Below are positions 30,883-39,564 of a DNA stretch of 59,392 bases, one piece after another (position 1 is the stretch's first letter; each line of letters begins with the position of its first letter). This stretch comes from Pedosphaera sp. Lineage in GTDB: Bacteria; Verrucomicrobiota; Verrucomicrobiia; Limisphaerales; UBA9464. The stretch covers positions 1 through 59,392 of the forward strand of contig SIBK01000020.1 in NCBI GenBank assembly GCA_009695205.1, read 5' to 3'. Below the pieces are notes generated by a model. It had not been told where the DNA came from. It saw nothing but the letters and a program-made list of their open reading frames with translations, and made no database searches. The position numbers and the translations under genes were made by a program.

Positions 30883-32262
30883 TCAGACCACCGCCGGCGG
30901 CGCGAAGCCCTTGCGGTAATCGCGGGACACTATTTCCTTGTTCGCCTTGTCGTGGTTGCTGAACCGAAAATTGGGGGCATCCCAGCGAAGTTCCTCGCCC
31001 GGAAAACGCGTCGCTTTCACCGCAAGCAATGCCGGCTCGGTAATGCGCCAGCCGATATCGAAGGGCGTCCAGAGAGGCTTTTTGTCGCCGAGACAGTTGT
31101 CCGCCCAGTCCTTCCAGTGGTTGCGCGGAGCCACCTTGGGTTGTGGTTCATCTTCGATTTCCTTGCCCTTGCGGAAGAGCGTGATCGCGCCGTCGGCCTG
31201 GAGCAGCAGCGTACCTTCTTCGCACACGACCATCGTATGATTGGCGCCCGGCTTAACCGGCGGCAGGCCCAGAGCGGCAAACGACGGCAACAGGGCGTCG
31301 TCGTTGTAATGCACAACGAACTTCCCGCGGGCAAACTTCCCGCCGCCCGGATACGTGATGGTGCTCTGGTTGTGGTTCGCATGACCGGTGTTCGACGGTC
31401 GCGGCGAGTGGGTGAGAACGGCTTCCGGCGAAGGCAGGTCATAGGCAAAGTAGAGCAGGTCGAGCAGGTGGCATCCCCAATCGGCCAACTGGCCCCCGCC
31501 GGTCTCCCAGAACGTGCGCCAACGGCGCGGCGCCAAATCTTCGCTGTAGGGAATCTCGGATTCGAGTGGCCCCCGCCATAAGTCCCAGTTCAAATACTCC
31601 GGCACGGGCTGTGCCGCCGGATAGGCGCTCAAGGCATCGGCGAAATAGTGGCCGCGCGACACGCCACCCGTCCATACGTAGGCCTCAACCGGCCGTCCTA
31701 GCTGGTTGCTGCGCAGGATTTCCACGGCCACCATGCGCCCCCGATTGCAGGCCCGCTGATTGCCCATCTGGGTCACCAGGCCGGGCCGCGCCTTGAGCCC
31801 GTCGCGGATCATTCGGAGTTCGGAGAGTTGATGAACGAGTGGCTTCTGGCCGTAGATGTGTTTGTTGTGCTTCAACGCCGTCAGTATCGCCGGCGCGTGG
31901 TGGAAGTCCGGTATGTCCACAATCACCGCGTCGAAATCGCCGGCCCGATTGGCGAAAGCCTCCCGATAATCGCTGACGGTCCAGGCGTCGGGATGTTGCT
32001 TTTTGATCTGGTCGATTTCCCGGCGGTCCACATCGCAGAAGCCGGCCCATTCGACCATTGGATGGCCTTTCAGGCCGCCGCGCTGGAGGCTGCCAATGCC
32101 GCCCACACCGATCTGGAAGATTCGCAGCTTGCTGTTCTTGTTGACCTGCGCGCGCGCAGGAAGGGAGAGGGATGCAAGGCCGGCGGTGACGATTGCGCCG
32201 GTTCTGAGAAAACTCCGCCGGGTTACCGGGAAGAAAGAAGGACGTTGCTGTAATGTGTTCAT
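30883..32262 (-). CDS. Gfo/Idh/MocA-family oxidoreductase, Tat-exported
   Basis: About 459 residues from ATG 32262, chosen over an upstream start at 32286 because it places the Tat signal (RRSFLRTGAIVTAGLASLSL, cleavage after PARA) correctly. Rossmann motif IFQIGVGGIGSLQ, then the EKP-like position reads GQKPLVHQ. Later conserved block GGGQLADWGCHLLDLLYFAY holds the family Asp/His. NAD(P)-dependent oxidoreductase of sugars, predicted periplasmic with pre-loaded cofactor like other Tat-exported members. The C-terminus (FPGEELRWDAPNFRFSNHD) recurs as a degraded copy at 34962-35068. Confidence 0.9.
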   Translation of the reverse strand: MNTLQQRPSFFPVTRRSFLRTGAIVTAGLASLSLPARAQVNKNSKLRIFQIGVGGIGSLQRGGLKGHPMVEWAGFCDVDRREIDQIKKQHPDAWTVSDYREAFANRAGDFDAVIVDIPDFHHAPAILTALKHNKHIYGQKPLVHQLSELRMIRDGLKARPGLVTQMGNQRACNRGRMVAVEILRSNQLGRPVEAYVWTGGVSRGHYFADALSAYPAAQPVPEYLNWDLWRGPLESEIPYSEDLAPRRWRTFWETGGGQLADWGCHLLDLLYFAYDLPSPEAVLTHSPRPSNTGHANHNQSTITYPGGGKFARGKFVVHYNDDALLPSFAALGLPPVKPGANHTMVVCEEGTLLLQADGAITLFRKGKEIEDEPQPKVAPRNHWKDWADNCLGDKKPLWTPFDIGWRITEPALLAVKATRFPGEELRWDAPNFRFSNHDKANKEIVSRDYRKGFAPPAVV

Positions 32263-32505
32263 AATGGCTCGCCGCCAACAATGCACTGATTGCCGCGCGG
32301 CTCAAGCAAAGGATCGATCTAGAAAACCAAGCCTCCGCCGCCCGAGGCATCCCCCATTCACGGCGAGACAAGTTCCACTCGATCCAGTCGCTCTACAGGA
32401 TTCCAGCGCACACGGAAATCCCCCCCGTCGAGCCCGCCGAGGCGCATCGGCGTTTCTGCCACAACCCTTATTTTATTACGGAAAACTCGTCCGCCGCTGG
32501 AGAGT

Positions 32506-33828
32506 TCAGGGTGGACTTGCGCTGAGTTTGGCGATGCGTGGCGCAGGGTCAATCCAGCACCAACATAGCGCGCCGAGGAAACAAATCACCCCGCCAAGTC
32601 CGATACCCCAAGGCCAGCCGAAATGGCCGCTGATCCACGGGGTTATCACCGGCGCCAGCATGCCGCCGATGTTGCCGCCCGTATTGCAAACGGCCGCAGC
32701 CGTCCCGCCTTTGCTGGCGCCGATATCGACGGCCGTCGCCCAAAACGGTCCTTCGCTGGCGCCGATAGCGGCGTGGGCCAGTGCGAACCACGCGATGATC
32801 CACGCCGGGTCGCGCGCCAGGACGCCCAGACACAGCATCACCGCGCTCAAGGCCATGCCGCCACCTGACACGAACGCGCGTCCGCGCCGCACACCCAGCG
32901 CAAGCGCGAGACGTCCGGAGAGCCAACCCCCCAATGGCATGCCCAGCGCCAGCGCCAGTTGCAAGATGCTCGCGTAGTATTTGCTTGGCGTTTCACCGAG
33001 GTGCAGCACTTTGTCGAAGTAGAACTGCATCCAATAGACGAAGAGGTATTGGAAGTAGCCCACGGCCGCGTAGCTGAGCGTGACCAGTAGCAGGCTGCGA
33101 TTGCCCAGCAGTGTGGACCAGCCCGCCCAGAGGCTGCCGGACGCCGATGCGTCCGGAATCCCGCCGGCTCCAATCAACTCCTTCTCGGCTTGATTGACAC
33201 CTCGATGCTGCCCGGGCCAGTCCGTCGCATGATAAGTCCACACGACGGTCAGCATCGCGGTAATGCCAGCGCAAACCAGGAATGCTGCCGGCCAATCGAC
33301 AACTCGGATCAGCGCGCCAAAACCCGGGTAGCTCACAGCAACCCCTACAATTGCAGCCGCGGTCACGATGCCGTTGGCCCAGCTTCGCTGCGCGAATGGA
33401 AACCAGTTCGCAATCGCCCGCGCCGCAGCCGGGTGCAGCGGGGCGCTGAACAATCCCATCGTCCCACGCATGAGGGTCAGAGCCAGCAGCAAGGACGCGC
33501 CGCTGCTGAAGACCCACCCGGCGACGCCGGTCAGCACCCCAAACAACGCCGAACCAAATCCAACGATCATCAGCGCGCATCGCAACCCAAAACGGTCGAT
33601 GAAAAGTCCGCCGGGAATCATGAAGATCGAATAGATGAGCAGGAAGCTCGAATAGATCACTCCCATCTTTGTCGGCTCGATGGAAAACTGCTCCATGATG
33701 CGGTCGGTGCCCGCGACCGACATGCTCGCGCGATTGACGTGGCTGATGAGGCACAGCCCCATCATCATGGCGACGATGTGCCAGCGGATCACGGAGGGGG
33801 CCTCTGCCGCAGGCGCCGGTGCAGTCAT
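32506..33828 (-). CDS. MFS transporter (anion:cation symporter-like)
   Basis: 440 residues from ATG 33828; the upstream extension to 33921 is unlikely because MTAPAPAAEAP immediately precedes the first helix. Twelve helices, with the helix 2-3 loop FIDRFGLRCALMI and ISHVNRASMSVAGTDRIM in helix 1, as in ACS-family carriers of sugar acids. Probably imports a sugar acid or related compound handled by the adjacent oxidoreductase (inference). A segment of it (about 33451-33588) has a degraded paralog at 36145-36280. Confidence 0.88.
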   Translation of the reverse strand: MTAPAPAAEAPSVIRWHIVAMMMGLCLISHVNRASMSVAGTDRIMEQFSIEPTKMGVIYSSFLLIYSIFMIPGGLFIDRFGLRCALMIVGFGSALFGVLTGVAGWVFSSGASLLLALTLMRGTMGLFSAPLHPAAARAIANWFPFAQRSWANGIVTAAAIVGVAVSYPGFGALIRVVDWPAAFLVCAGITAMLTVVWTYHATDWPGQHRGVNQAEKELIGAGGIPDASASGSLWAGWSTLLGNRSLLLVTLSYAAVGYFQYLFVYWMQFYFDKVLHLGETPSKYYASILQLALALGMPLGGWLSGRLALALGVRRGRAFVSGGGMALSAVMLCLGVLARDPAWIIAWFALAHAAIGASEGPFWATAVDIGASKGGTAAAVCNTGGNIGGMLAPVITPWISGHFGWPWGIGLGGVICFLGALCWCWIDPAPRIAKLSASPP

Positions 33829-34112
33829 GGAATTGTGGGCTCTTCCGGCTAATCTGTGGGTGCTTTTCAGTGATGGGAAGGCGCAAATTGCAAAATCGTA
33901 CGGGATCGGATGGTCGTCCAAGGCACCACGAGCCTGCGCCTTTCGGACTTATCGAGCTCTGGAAGTGGCTCTATAGGACAGTGTTGAAAAACTAACCGAA
34001 CCGCCATCCACCCACAGATTCTGCGGATGAAGCGAAGTGTGTTTGGAGCACTCTGCCCGACTCGGCGACGAGGCGCCGTTTCACGAACTCTTCGCTTCAG
34101 CGTGAGATCGAA

Positions 34113-34816
34113 TTGATTTGCCGCCCCGCCGAAGGGGCGCTGAAATTGGCATGCGACGGTCAGCTCACCGACGGCCGGCGGTCCTTGCAGTTGAGCTGCG
34201 GTCGCTTGGGTCGGAACTATGTGATCGAAGCGTCCTCCGACGGCAAGACGTGGACACCCTTCCAGACGAACCGCGTCGAACGCGGCACTGGCACAGGTTT
34301 ACAAGACGGGGAAAGTGGAGCCGTTTGTGAAATGGGATGCGGGGTATCGGCTTCCGACGGAAGCGGAGTGGGAGAAAGCGGCGCGAGGGGGGGCAAGTGG
34401 GCGCCGATTTCCGTGGTCGGATGCGGACACGATCACGCACAACCGAGCGAATTACTACAGCCCTTCCACCAACTCCTACGACATCAGCGCCACGCGTGGA
34501 TACCATCCGACGTATGCAGTTGGGGTCTTTCCACTCACGAGTCCTGTGGGGTCGTTCGCTGCGAACAGGTTTGGGCTTTATGACATGGCCGGGAACGTGT
34601 GGGAGAGGTGCTGGGATTGGTACGGTTCGTATTCGAGTGGATCTCAAACAGACCCTCGGGGGGCTGCTTCGGGCTCGCTCCGCGTCATCCGGGGCGGCAG
34701 TTGGGGCAACTACGCGATCGGCTGCCGGTCGGCGAGCCGCAACTACAACCTCACGCCGACCGGACAGGAACCACTACTTCGGATTCCGGTCGGTCTTGCC
34801 CCCAGGTCAGCCTTGA
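34113..34816 (+). pseudogene. Chimeric remnant ending in a formylglycine-generating-enzyme-like (SUMF1) domain
   Basis: The first part (LSCGRLGRNYVIEASSDGKT, WTPFQTN) is the tail seen in many Verrucomicrobial exoproteins. After a frame change near 34270 the sequence becomes the second half of a FGE/SUMF1 domain: AQVYKTGKVEPFVKWD, GYRLPTEAEWEKAARGG, FGLYDMAGNVWERCWDWYGS, VIRGGSWGN. A further frame change near 34755 is needed to reach the usual end GFRSVLPPGQP (stop at 34814-34816). The N-terminal half of SUMF1 is missing. Probably a deletion fusion of two genes that then decayed. Confidence 0.7.
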
Positions 34817-34961
34817 GCTGAACAGGAAGGGGTGAGCGGAGCAGCGCCAGAGAGTAGCGCATGGCGAGGAGCCATGGGACCGTGATAGTACGCTCGGCAA
34901 GCCCACTGCCATGGGCTATTCGAGCGACCAAGCACTGCTTGAATTCCAATTCGCCACCCAC

Positions 34962-35068
34962 AGAACCTCCTTGTTCGCCTTGTCGTGATTGCTGAAGCGA
35001 AAGTTCGCGGAATCCCAGCGCAGTTCCTCCCCCCGGAAAACGCATCGCCTTCACCGCCATCAACGCCT
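34962..35068 (-). pseudogene. Remnant of a Gfo/Idh/MocA oxidoreductase C-terminus
   Basis: The gap 34817-35122 contains no intact gene. Within it about 105 bases match the end of the oxidoreductase gene at 30883-32262: on the minus strand LMAVKAMRFPG, then (after removing one G from a G6 run) EELRWDSANFRFSNHDKANK. The corresponding intact text is KATRFPGEELRWDAPNFRFS. Similarity stops abruptly on both sides. Confidence 0.75.
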
Positions 35069-35122
35069 GTCGGCGGCCATTTTGACCCCATAGGAATATG
35101 ACCCTGATCGCGGCGCAGGTTG

Positions 35123-36049
35123 CTAGGGGGCGCTTACCCGCGTCCCGGTGAAGACGGCGTCGTCGAGGCGGTTGAGCGGGCGTCGGGCGGACCAACACAG
35201 CCCGCGGTAGACCAACACCCGGTAGAGTGGATCGTCGTGAGTCCACGTGAAGTGTCCGGGGATGCAGACGAAAAGGCGGCCGCCGTTACGTTCGGCTGTC
35301 CAGACTTGCGGTTGGGGGGCACCGTCTTCGTCGGTGGTGGCGATGGTTCGGGTGCCGTCGCCGTTGCCGTTGAGCCGCCAATAGGGTTCCTCCGGCCGAA
35401 CATCGGTTTGGGGAAAGCCGATAGTGATCGGGTGGGGTTCATATTTCAGGGTGACGTCGCCGCGGCGCCATTGGTTCCCGGTGCCCCACACCCGGCCGAG
35501 TCGGGCGGCCAGCGGTTCAATATCGCGGCCCCCATTCACGGAAAAATGGAGGAACACGAGACCGCCACCGCGCGCGAGGAAGGCATCCAACTCCGGTGCC
35601 TTGGCAGCCTCCCACGCGGGGTTGTTGTGAAAGAAGGTAATGACATCCGCCGACTCGAATTGGGCCTTCGTCGGCCAGCGATCCGCTGCTTCCGTGGTGA
35701 CGCCATCGACCCGGGCGAGAATCTTCGTCCATCGTTCACGCCAGAGGGGATAGTCATGCAAGCCAGGGGCGCCGTGGCCGGGATCCTTCGCCGCGGCGCA
35801 CAGAACCACCCGGAAGGGTTGATTCCGTTCCCGGTCGGTCATGGGTTTCACCGCCGCGAGAACCCGCTCCACCTCCTGTCTGGACCGCAGCCCGGGGATT
35901 GGAATGCCTTGCACGACGGGGGGAGTATTTGCGGGCTTGGTTATATCCCCGAGCTCCGCCTCGCCGGGCAAACCTCTGGAAGAGTCCGCCGCGAAAACGA
36001 TGAAAGGGGTCCGAAGGGCCAGAACTGTGATCAGGAGGAGCCGGAACAT
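35123..36049 (-). CDS. ThuA-like domain protein, exported
   Basis: 308 residues with signal peptide MFRLLLITVLALRTPFIVFA. ThuA-like (trehalose utilisation) domain with a class I glutamine-amidotransferase-like fold: VITFFHNNPAWEAAKAPELD, ARGGGLVFLHFSVNGGRDIE, HPITIGFP, GRLFVCIPGHFTWTHDDPLY. Proteins of this family are common beside Gfo/Idh/MocA oxidoreductases in sugar-catabolic clusters; catalysis is not established for most. It lies between two remnants that correspond to an oxidoreductase end and an MFS segment. Confidence 0.88.
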   Translation of the reverse strand: MFRLLLITVLALRTPFIVFAADSSRGLPGEAELGDITKPANTPPVVQGIPIPGLRSRQEVERVLAAVKPMTDRERNQPFRVVLCAAAKDPGHGAPGLHDYPLWRERWTKILARVDGVTTEAADRWPTKAQFESADVITFFHNNPAWEAAKAPELDAFLARGGGLVFLHFSVNGGRDIEPLAARLGRVWGTGNQWRRGDVTLKYEPHPITIGFPQTDVRPEEPYWRLNGNGDGTRTIATTDEDGAPQPQVWTAERNGGRLFVCIPGHFTWTHDDPLYRVLVYRGLCWSARRPLNRLDDAVFTGTRVSAP

Positions 36050-36144
36050 AGAGAATCTGGGGCGAGTGTTGCTGAGATCCCGGCGAAGGCAATTGCTAAT
36101 CGCAAAGCGTCAATAAAGGGAATTCCTCCAAAATCAAGATTTCT

Positions 36145-36280
36145 CAATCCCATCGTCCCACGCACGAAGGCCAGCGCCAGCACCTATGACGCACCGCTGC
36201 TGAAGACCCAACCGGCGACACCGGTTAGCGCCACGAGCCCTGCTGAACCCAATCCGACGATCATCAGCGCGCATGGGAAC
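36145..36280 (-). pseudogene. Remnant of an MFS transporter paralog
   Basis: On the minus strand this reads CALMIVGLGSAGLVALTGVA, GWVFSSGAS, TAG stop, VLALAFVRGTMGL. The intact MFS gene has CALMIVGFGSALFGVLTGVA, GWVFSSGASLLLALTLMRGT at 33451-33588. The DNA alignment is nearly gap-free and clearly similar by eye, but divergent enough to be an old paralog. Flanking sequence does not match. Confidence 0.75.
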
Positions 36281-36637
36281 CCGCGGACCAGGAAAGCGCG
36301 CGGTTGGCTCCCGAGACCCGTACCGTGACCGGATTGACGCCGGTGGGCTGGGTCACGGGCACAAGTGATAGGAGTTCGCTTCTTGATGCTCCACCACTAC
36401 AACTCGAAGCGTGCGGCAAGGCCGAAAATGCCGGTGCGGACAGAATCCCAGGAATCGAACGAGCAGGTGCGGATGGCGTTTGGCGCGTCGTCGGGCTGGC
36501 ATTCTCCGTTTTCCTGTCCGAGCGAGGCTGGAAAAAATGATGAGAAAGGCCCAATTTCACACGTTGACCCGGAATGCCGTCTTGCTACGTTTCGTCCATT
36601 GCACCACGGGAACCAGTACGGTAAAAAACTACAGACT
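36281..36637 (+). other. Gap with no supported gene upstream of the second Gfo/Idh/MocA gene
   Basis: Open frames here lack family features. The frame of the downstream oxidoreductase is open back to 36365, but that part reads as non-coding (MIGVRFLMLHHYNSKRAARP) and precedes the real Tat signal. I see no clear promoter. Confidence 0.4.
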
Positions 36638-38014
36638 ATGTCCTTACAACAGAATAAGGGCGGCGATTCACGCCGCGGATTCCTCAAACGCACGACGGGT
36701 ATGGCCGCCGCGGTCGCCGTCGCGAATCAGTTCAAAACCCCGGTTTACGGCCAAAATCAGGCACCCAGCGCCAATGTGGCCGGAGCGAATAATCGCATCG
36801 TCTGCGGATTCGTCGGCATCGGAGGCCAGGGGTTCGGGGCTCACGTCACAAATGTTCACAAATACGCTGCCGAGAACAACACGGCCATCGCCGCGCTGTG
36901 CGATGTGTCGAAGACACGCATCGCGACCGCCCAGAAGCTTGTGGGAAGCAACGTCAAAGGCTACGAAAACTACGAAGAAGTGATCGCCCGGAAGGATATT
37001 GACGTCATTTTTTGCGCCACGGTTGACCATTGGCACACCAAGGTGAGTCTGGCGGCACTGAACTCGAACAAGCATGTGTACGTCGAGAAGCCGATGTGCC
37101 GATACCTCGGTGAGGCGTTCCAGCTTTACGACGCGGTGAAAAGCACCGGCAAGATTCTCCAGGTCGGCTCCCAGGGCTGCTCCGATATGAAGTGGCATAA
37201 GGCCGCTGAATGGATCAAGGCGGGCAAGATTGGGCCTATTGTCATGAGCCAGGGCAGCTACATGCGCAATGCACCGAAGGGCGAGTGGAACTACAAGGTT
37301 CAGAGCTGGGCCACTCCGGAAGATCTCAATTGGAACCAATGGATTGGCAACCAGATAAAGAAGCAGGTGAGCTTCAATGCCGACCACTACTTCCGCTGGA
37401 GGAAATACTACCCTTACTGCGCCGGTCTGCTCGGCGATCTGTTCCCCCATAAGCTGCATCCGTACATGCTGGCCACGGGCAATCCGGAATTCCCGACCCG
37501 TGTCGCGGCGGTCGGCAACAAGAAAGTGAACACGGATTCGAAAGCCGATGGTGACAGCAAGACAGATTTTATGCGGGACGTGCCCGAGATCATCCAACTC
37601 ATCGCCGAGTTTCCGAGCGGCATGGTTATGCACATTACTTCCAGCACGGTGAACGAACAGGGCAACCAGGAGCGAATCCGAGGCCATAAGGCGACGCTCG
37701 ACATGGCGAGTAACAAGGTCGAACTGAAGCCGGAGCGCCCTTTCGCCGAAGAAATCGATCCCGAAACCAGCCAGACGTTTGAGGCTGAAAGCGTTCCAGC
37801 CCATCACCGGAATCTCTTCGAAAGCATCCGGATGCACAAACAACCGAATGCAAACATCGACCTGGCAACCAAGGTGCAGACGGTCATCTCGCTGGCCGAA
37901 ATGTCCGAACGGCTCGGAGTGATGTGCCACTTCAATTCGACGACCCGCAAGGTTACGGATGGCGGGGGTCGCGAGATTCAACCGATCACCTACGGCACGC
38001 TCGATCCGTCCTAA
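36638..38014 (+). CDS. Gfo/Idh/MocA-family oxidoreductase, Tat-exported
   Basis: 458 residues from ATG 36638, chosen because the Tat signal SRRGFLKRTTGMAAAVAVAN follows at once. NAD-binding motif GFVGIGGQGFG, the conserved HVYVEKPMCRYLGEA (catalytic-region Lys of the EKP motif), and a family C-terminal domain with YYPYCAGLLGDLFPHKLHPY. Probably a periplasmic sugar oxidoreductase. It retains the EKP motif that the 30883-32262 protein has as QKP. Followed by a strong intrinsic terminator. Confidence 0.93.
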   Translation: MSLQQNKGGDSRRGFLKRTTGMAAAVAVANQFKTPVYGQNQAPSANVAGANNRIVCGFVGIGGQGFGAHVTNVHKYAAENNTAIAALCDVSKTRIATAQKLVGSNVKGYENYEEVIARKDIDVIFCATVDHWHTKVSLAALNSNKHVYVEKPMCRYLGEAFQLYDAVKSTGKILQVGSQGCSDMKWHKAAEWIKAGKIGPIVMSQGSYMRNAPKGEWNYKVQSWATPEDLNWNQWIGNQIKKQVSFNADHYFRWRKYYPYCAGLLGDLFPHKLHPYMLATGNPEFPTRVAAVGNKKVNTDSKADGDSKTDFMRDVPEIIQLIAEFPSGMVMHITSSTVNEQGNQERIRGHKATLDMASNKVELKPERPFAEEIDPETSQTFEAESVPAHHRNLFESIRMHKQPNANIDLATKVQTVISLAEMSERLGVMCHFNSTTRKVTDGGGREIQPITYGTLDPS

Positions 38015-38034
38015 CCGACCTCAACTCAATGAAG

Positions 38035-38067
38035 GGCCGGTCCCGCATGGAGGGGACCGGCCTTTTT
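38035..38067 (+). terminator. Intrinsic terminator
   Basis: A perfect 10-bp inverted repeat (ggccggtccc at 38035-38044 and gggaccggcc at 38053-38062) with an 8-nt loop is followed directly by five T. It begins 20 bases after the oxidoreductase stop. Confidence 0.9.
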
Positions 38068-38261
38068 CGTGAGACCGAGTCCAACGGCGGCACCTTCCCT
38101 GGCGAAGCAAAAGCAATTGCAGCGGCTCACCACTCCTAAAAGTTCGCGCCCTCGATCGACGTTGCGACCGCCCCGCAGCGGTTTGGCTCAGGACCCCTGG
38201 TATCAACGATAACACGTAGTTGTGAAGTTCAAAACATTGTGCGGGACGAAAAGGTACCTAC

Positions 38262-38284
38262 AATATTTTCATCAAATATTTTCA
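38262..38284 (+). repeat. 10-bp direct repeat just upstream of a start codon
   Basis: aatattttca occurs at 38262-38271 and again at 38275-38284, offset by 13 bases, ending four bases before the ATG at 38289. The leader is strikingly AT-rich for this genome. It may be a regulatory site or part of the promoter; function unproven. Confidence 0.45.
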
Positions 38285-38288
38285 GAAT

Positions 38289-39503
38289 ATGACTTATCTC
38301 AAACGCTATTTTTCGAGAATTACGTTGACGCTGTTTGGTTTGATCGCGGTGGTTGCGATGGCCGCCGATACGGGAATGGACGCGGAAAGGCTTGCCCGGA
38401 TTCCCAGGCGAATGAATGAATTCGTCGACGCGGGAAAGACCGCAGGTGCGGTGACGCTGGTGGCGCGGCACGGCGAGATTGTCACGTTCGAAGCGGTGGG
38501 GTATCAGGATTTGGAGGCGAAGACCCCGATGCGGAAAGACACGATCTTCCGCATCGCATCCCTCACGAAGCCCGTGACGTGCGCCGGGATCATGGCGCTG
38601 GTGGACGACGGGCGATTGGCGGTGATGGATCCGGTGGAGAAATATCTGCCGGAGTTCAAGGGTCAAAAGGTGAATCGTTGCAGCACAGTGGCGGGGCCGG
38701 ATTGTCCGGCGGTCACTCCTTCGAGACCTATCAATATTCTGGATTTAATGACGCATACGTCGGGCCTGCAGGGCGGCTTCCCTGCCCCTCCGGGTGGTGA
38801 GGAGCCTGCGGATCTTGCGACTTTGGTGGCTCCAGGCGGCAAGACGATTCTGGCGTTCGAGCCAGGCACGGCCTGGGGTTATAGCAATCTAGGCTATGCG
38901 GCGCTCGGGCGGATAATTGAGGTTGTGTCGGGGAAACTGTACGATCATTTCCTATCCGAAAAGCTCTTCCAGCCCCTCGGGATGAAGGACACGACATTCT
39001 TTCCGAATGCGACGCAGAAGGCTCGCGTGGCGGCACTCTATACGGATGAGGGTGGGAAGTTGGTGAGGGCTGTGGCGACGGAGAAATCGTCGTTTGAGGC
39101 GAAGATTCCTCGGCCTGAAGGTGGGTTGTTCAGCACGGCGGAGGACATGTTCCAGTTCAACCAGATGATGCTGAACAAGGGGACGTTGCGGGGTCATCGA
39201 GTGCTGTCAACGTCAGCCGTGGAATTGATGGCTTCCAGCTTCACGGGGGATTTGAAGACCGGGTTCGCACCGGGCGTGGGGCATGGGCTGGGCTATGAAG
39301 TAGTTCGAAATGTGCAAAGCGCCGTTCGTTACAACTCCGTCGGTAGCATTGTGAAGGGCGGCGCGTATCGGACCTATGAATTCGTGGATTTTGAGAAAAG
39401 CCTTGTGGGCGTCCTGATGATGCAGCGGACCAATGGCGGTGGCGATGTCGCGGATGAGATCAATGCGTTTCTGGCGATGTCGGCTGCCGCGATTGAGAAA
39501 TAG
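38289..39503 (+). CDS. Serine hydrolase, beta-lactamase class C/esterase family
   Basis: 404 residues with signal peptide (FSRITLTLFGLIAVVAMAAD). Catalytic SxxK at Ser91-Lys94 (RIASLTKPVT), YSN at 198-200 (GTAWGYSNLGY), HTSGL at about 156-160 (DLMTHTSGLQGG). The third motif area contains SIVKGGAYRTYEFVD. Such proteins act as periplasmic esterases, D-Ala peptidases or beta-lactamases; those found in sugar loci are usually esterases. Substrate not determinable. The terminator upstream separates it from the oxidoreductase; the downstream MFS gene is 61 bases away. Confidence 0.9.
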   Translation: MTYLKRYFSRITLTLFGLIAVVAMAADTGMDAERLARIPRRMNEFVDAGKTAGAVTLVARHGEIVTFEAVGYQDLEAKTPMRKDTIFRIASLTKPVTCAGIMALVDDGRLAVMDPVEKYLPEFKGQKVNRCSTVAGPDCPAVTPSRPINILDLMTHTSGLQGGFPAPPGGEEPADLATLVAPGGKTILAFEPGTAWGYSNLGYAALGRIIEVVSGKLYDHFLSEKLFQPLGMKDTTFFPNATQKARVAALYTDEGGKLVRAVATEKSSFEAKIPRPEGGLFSTAEDMFQFNQMMLNKGTLRGHRVLSTSAVELMASSFTGDLKTGFAPGVGHGLGYEVVRNVQSAVRYNSVGSIVKGGAYRTYEFVDFEKSLVGVLMMQRTNGGGDVADEINAFLAMSAAAIEK

Positions 39504-39564
39504 AACGTGACGTTGAATACCGGTATTTCGGCCCGGGCATCGTATTTGGAAAACTATCGTATCC

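Noticed and set aside
36365..36637. N-terminal extension of the oxidoreductase at 36638
   Set aside because: The extension is not protein-like and would bury the Tat signal 90 residues inside the protein.
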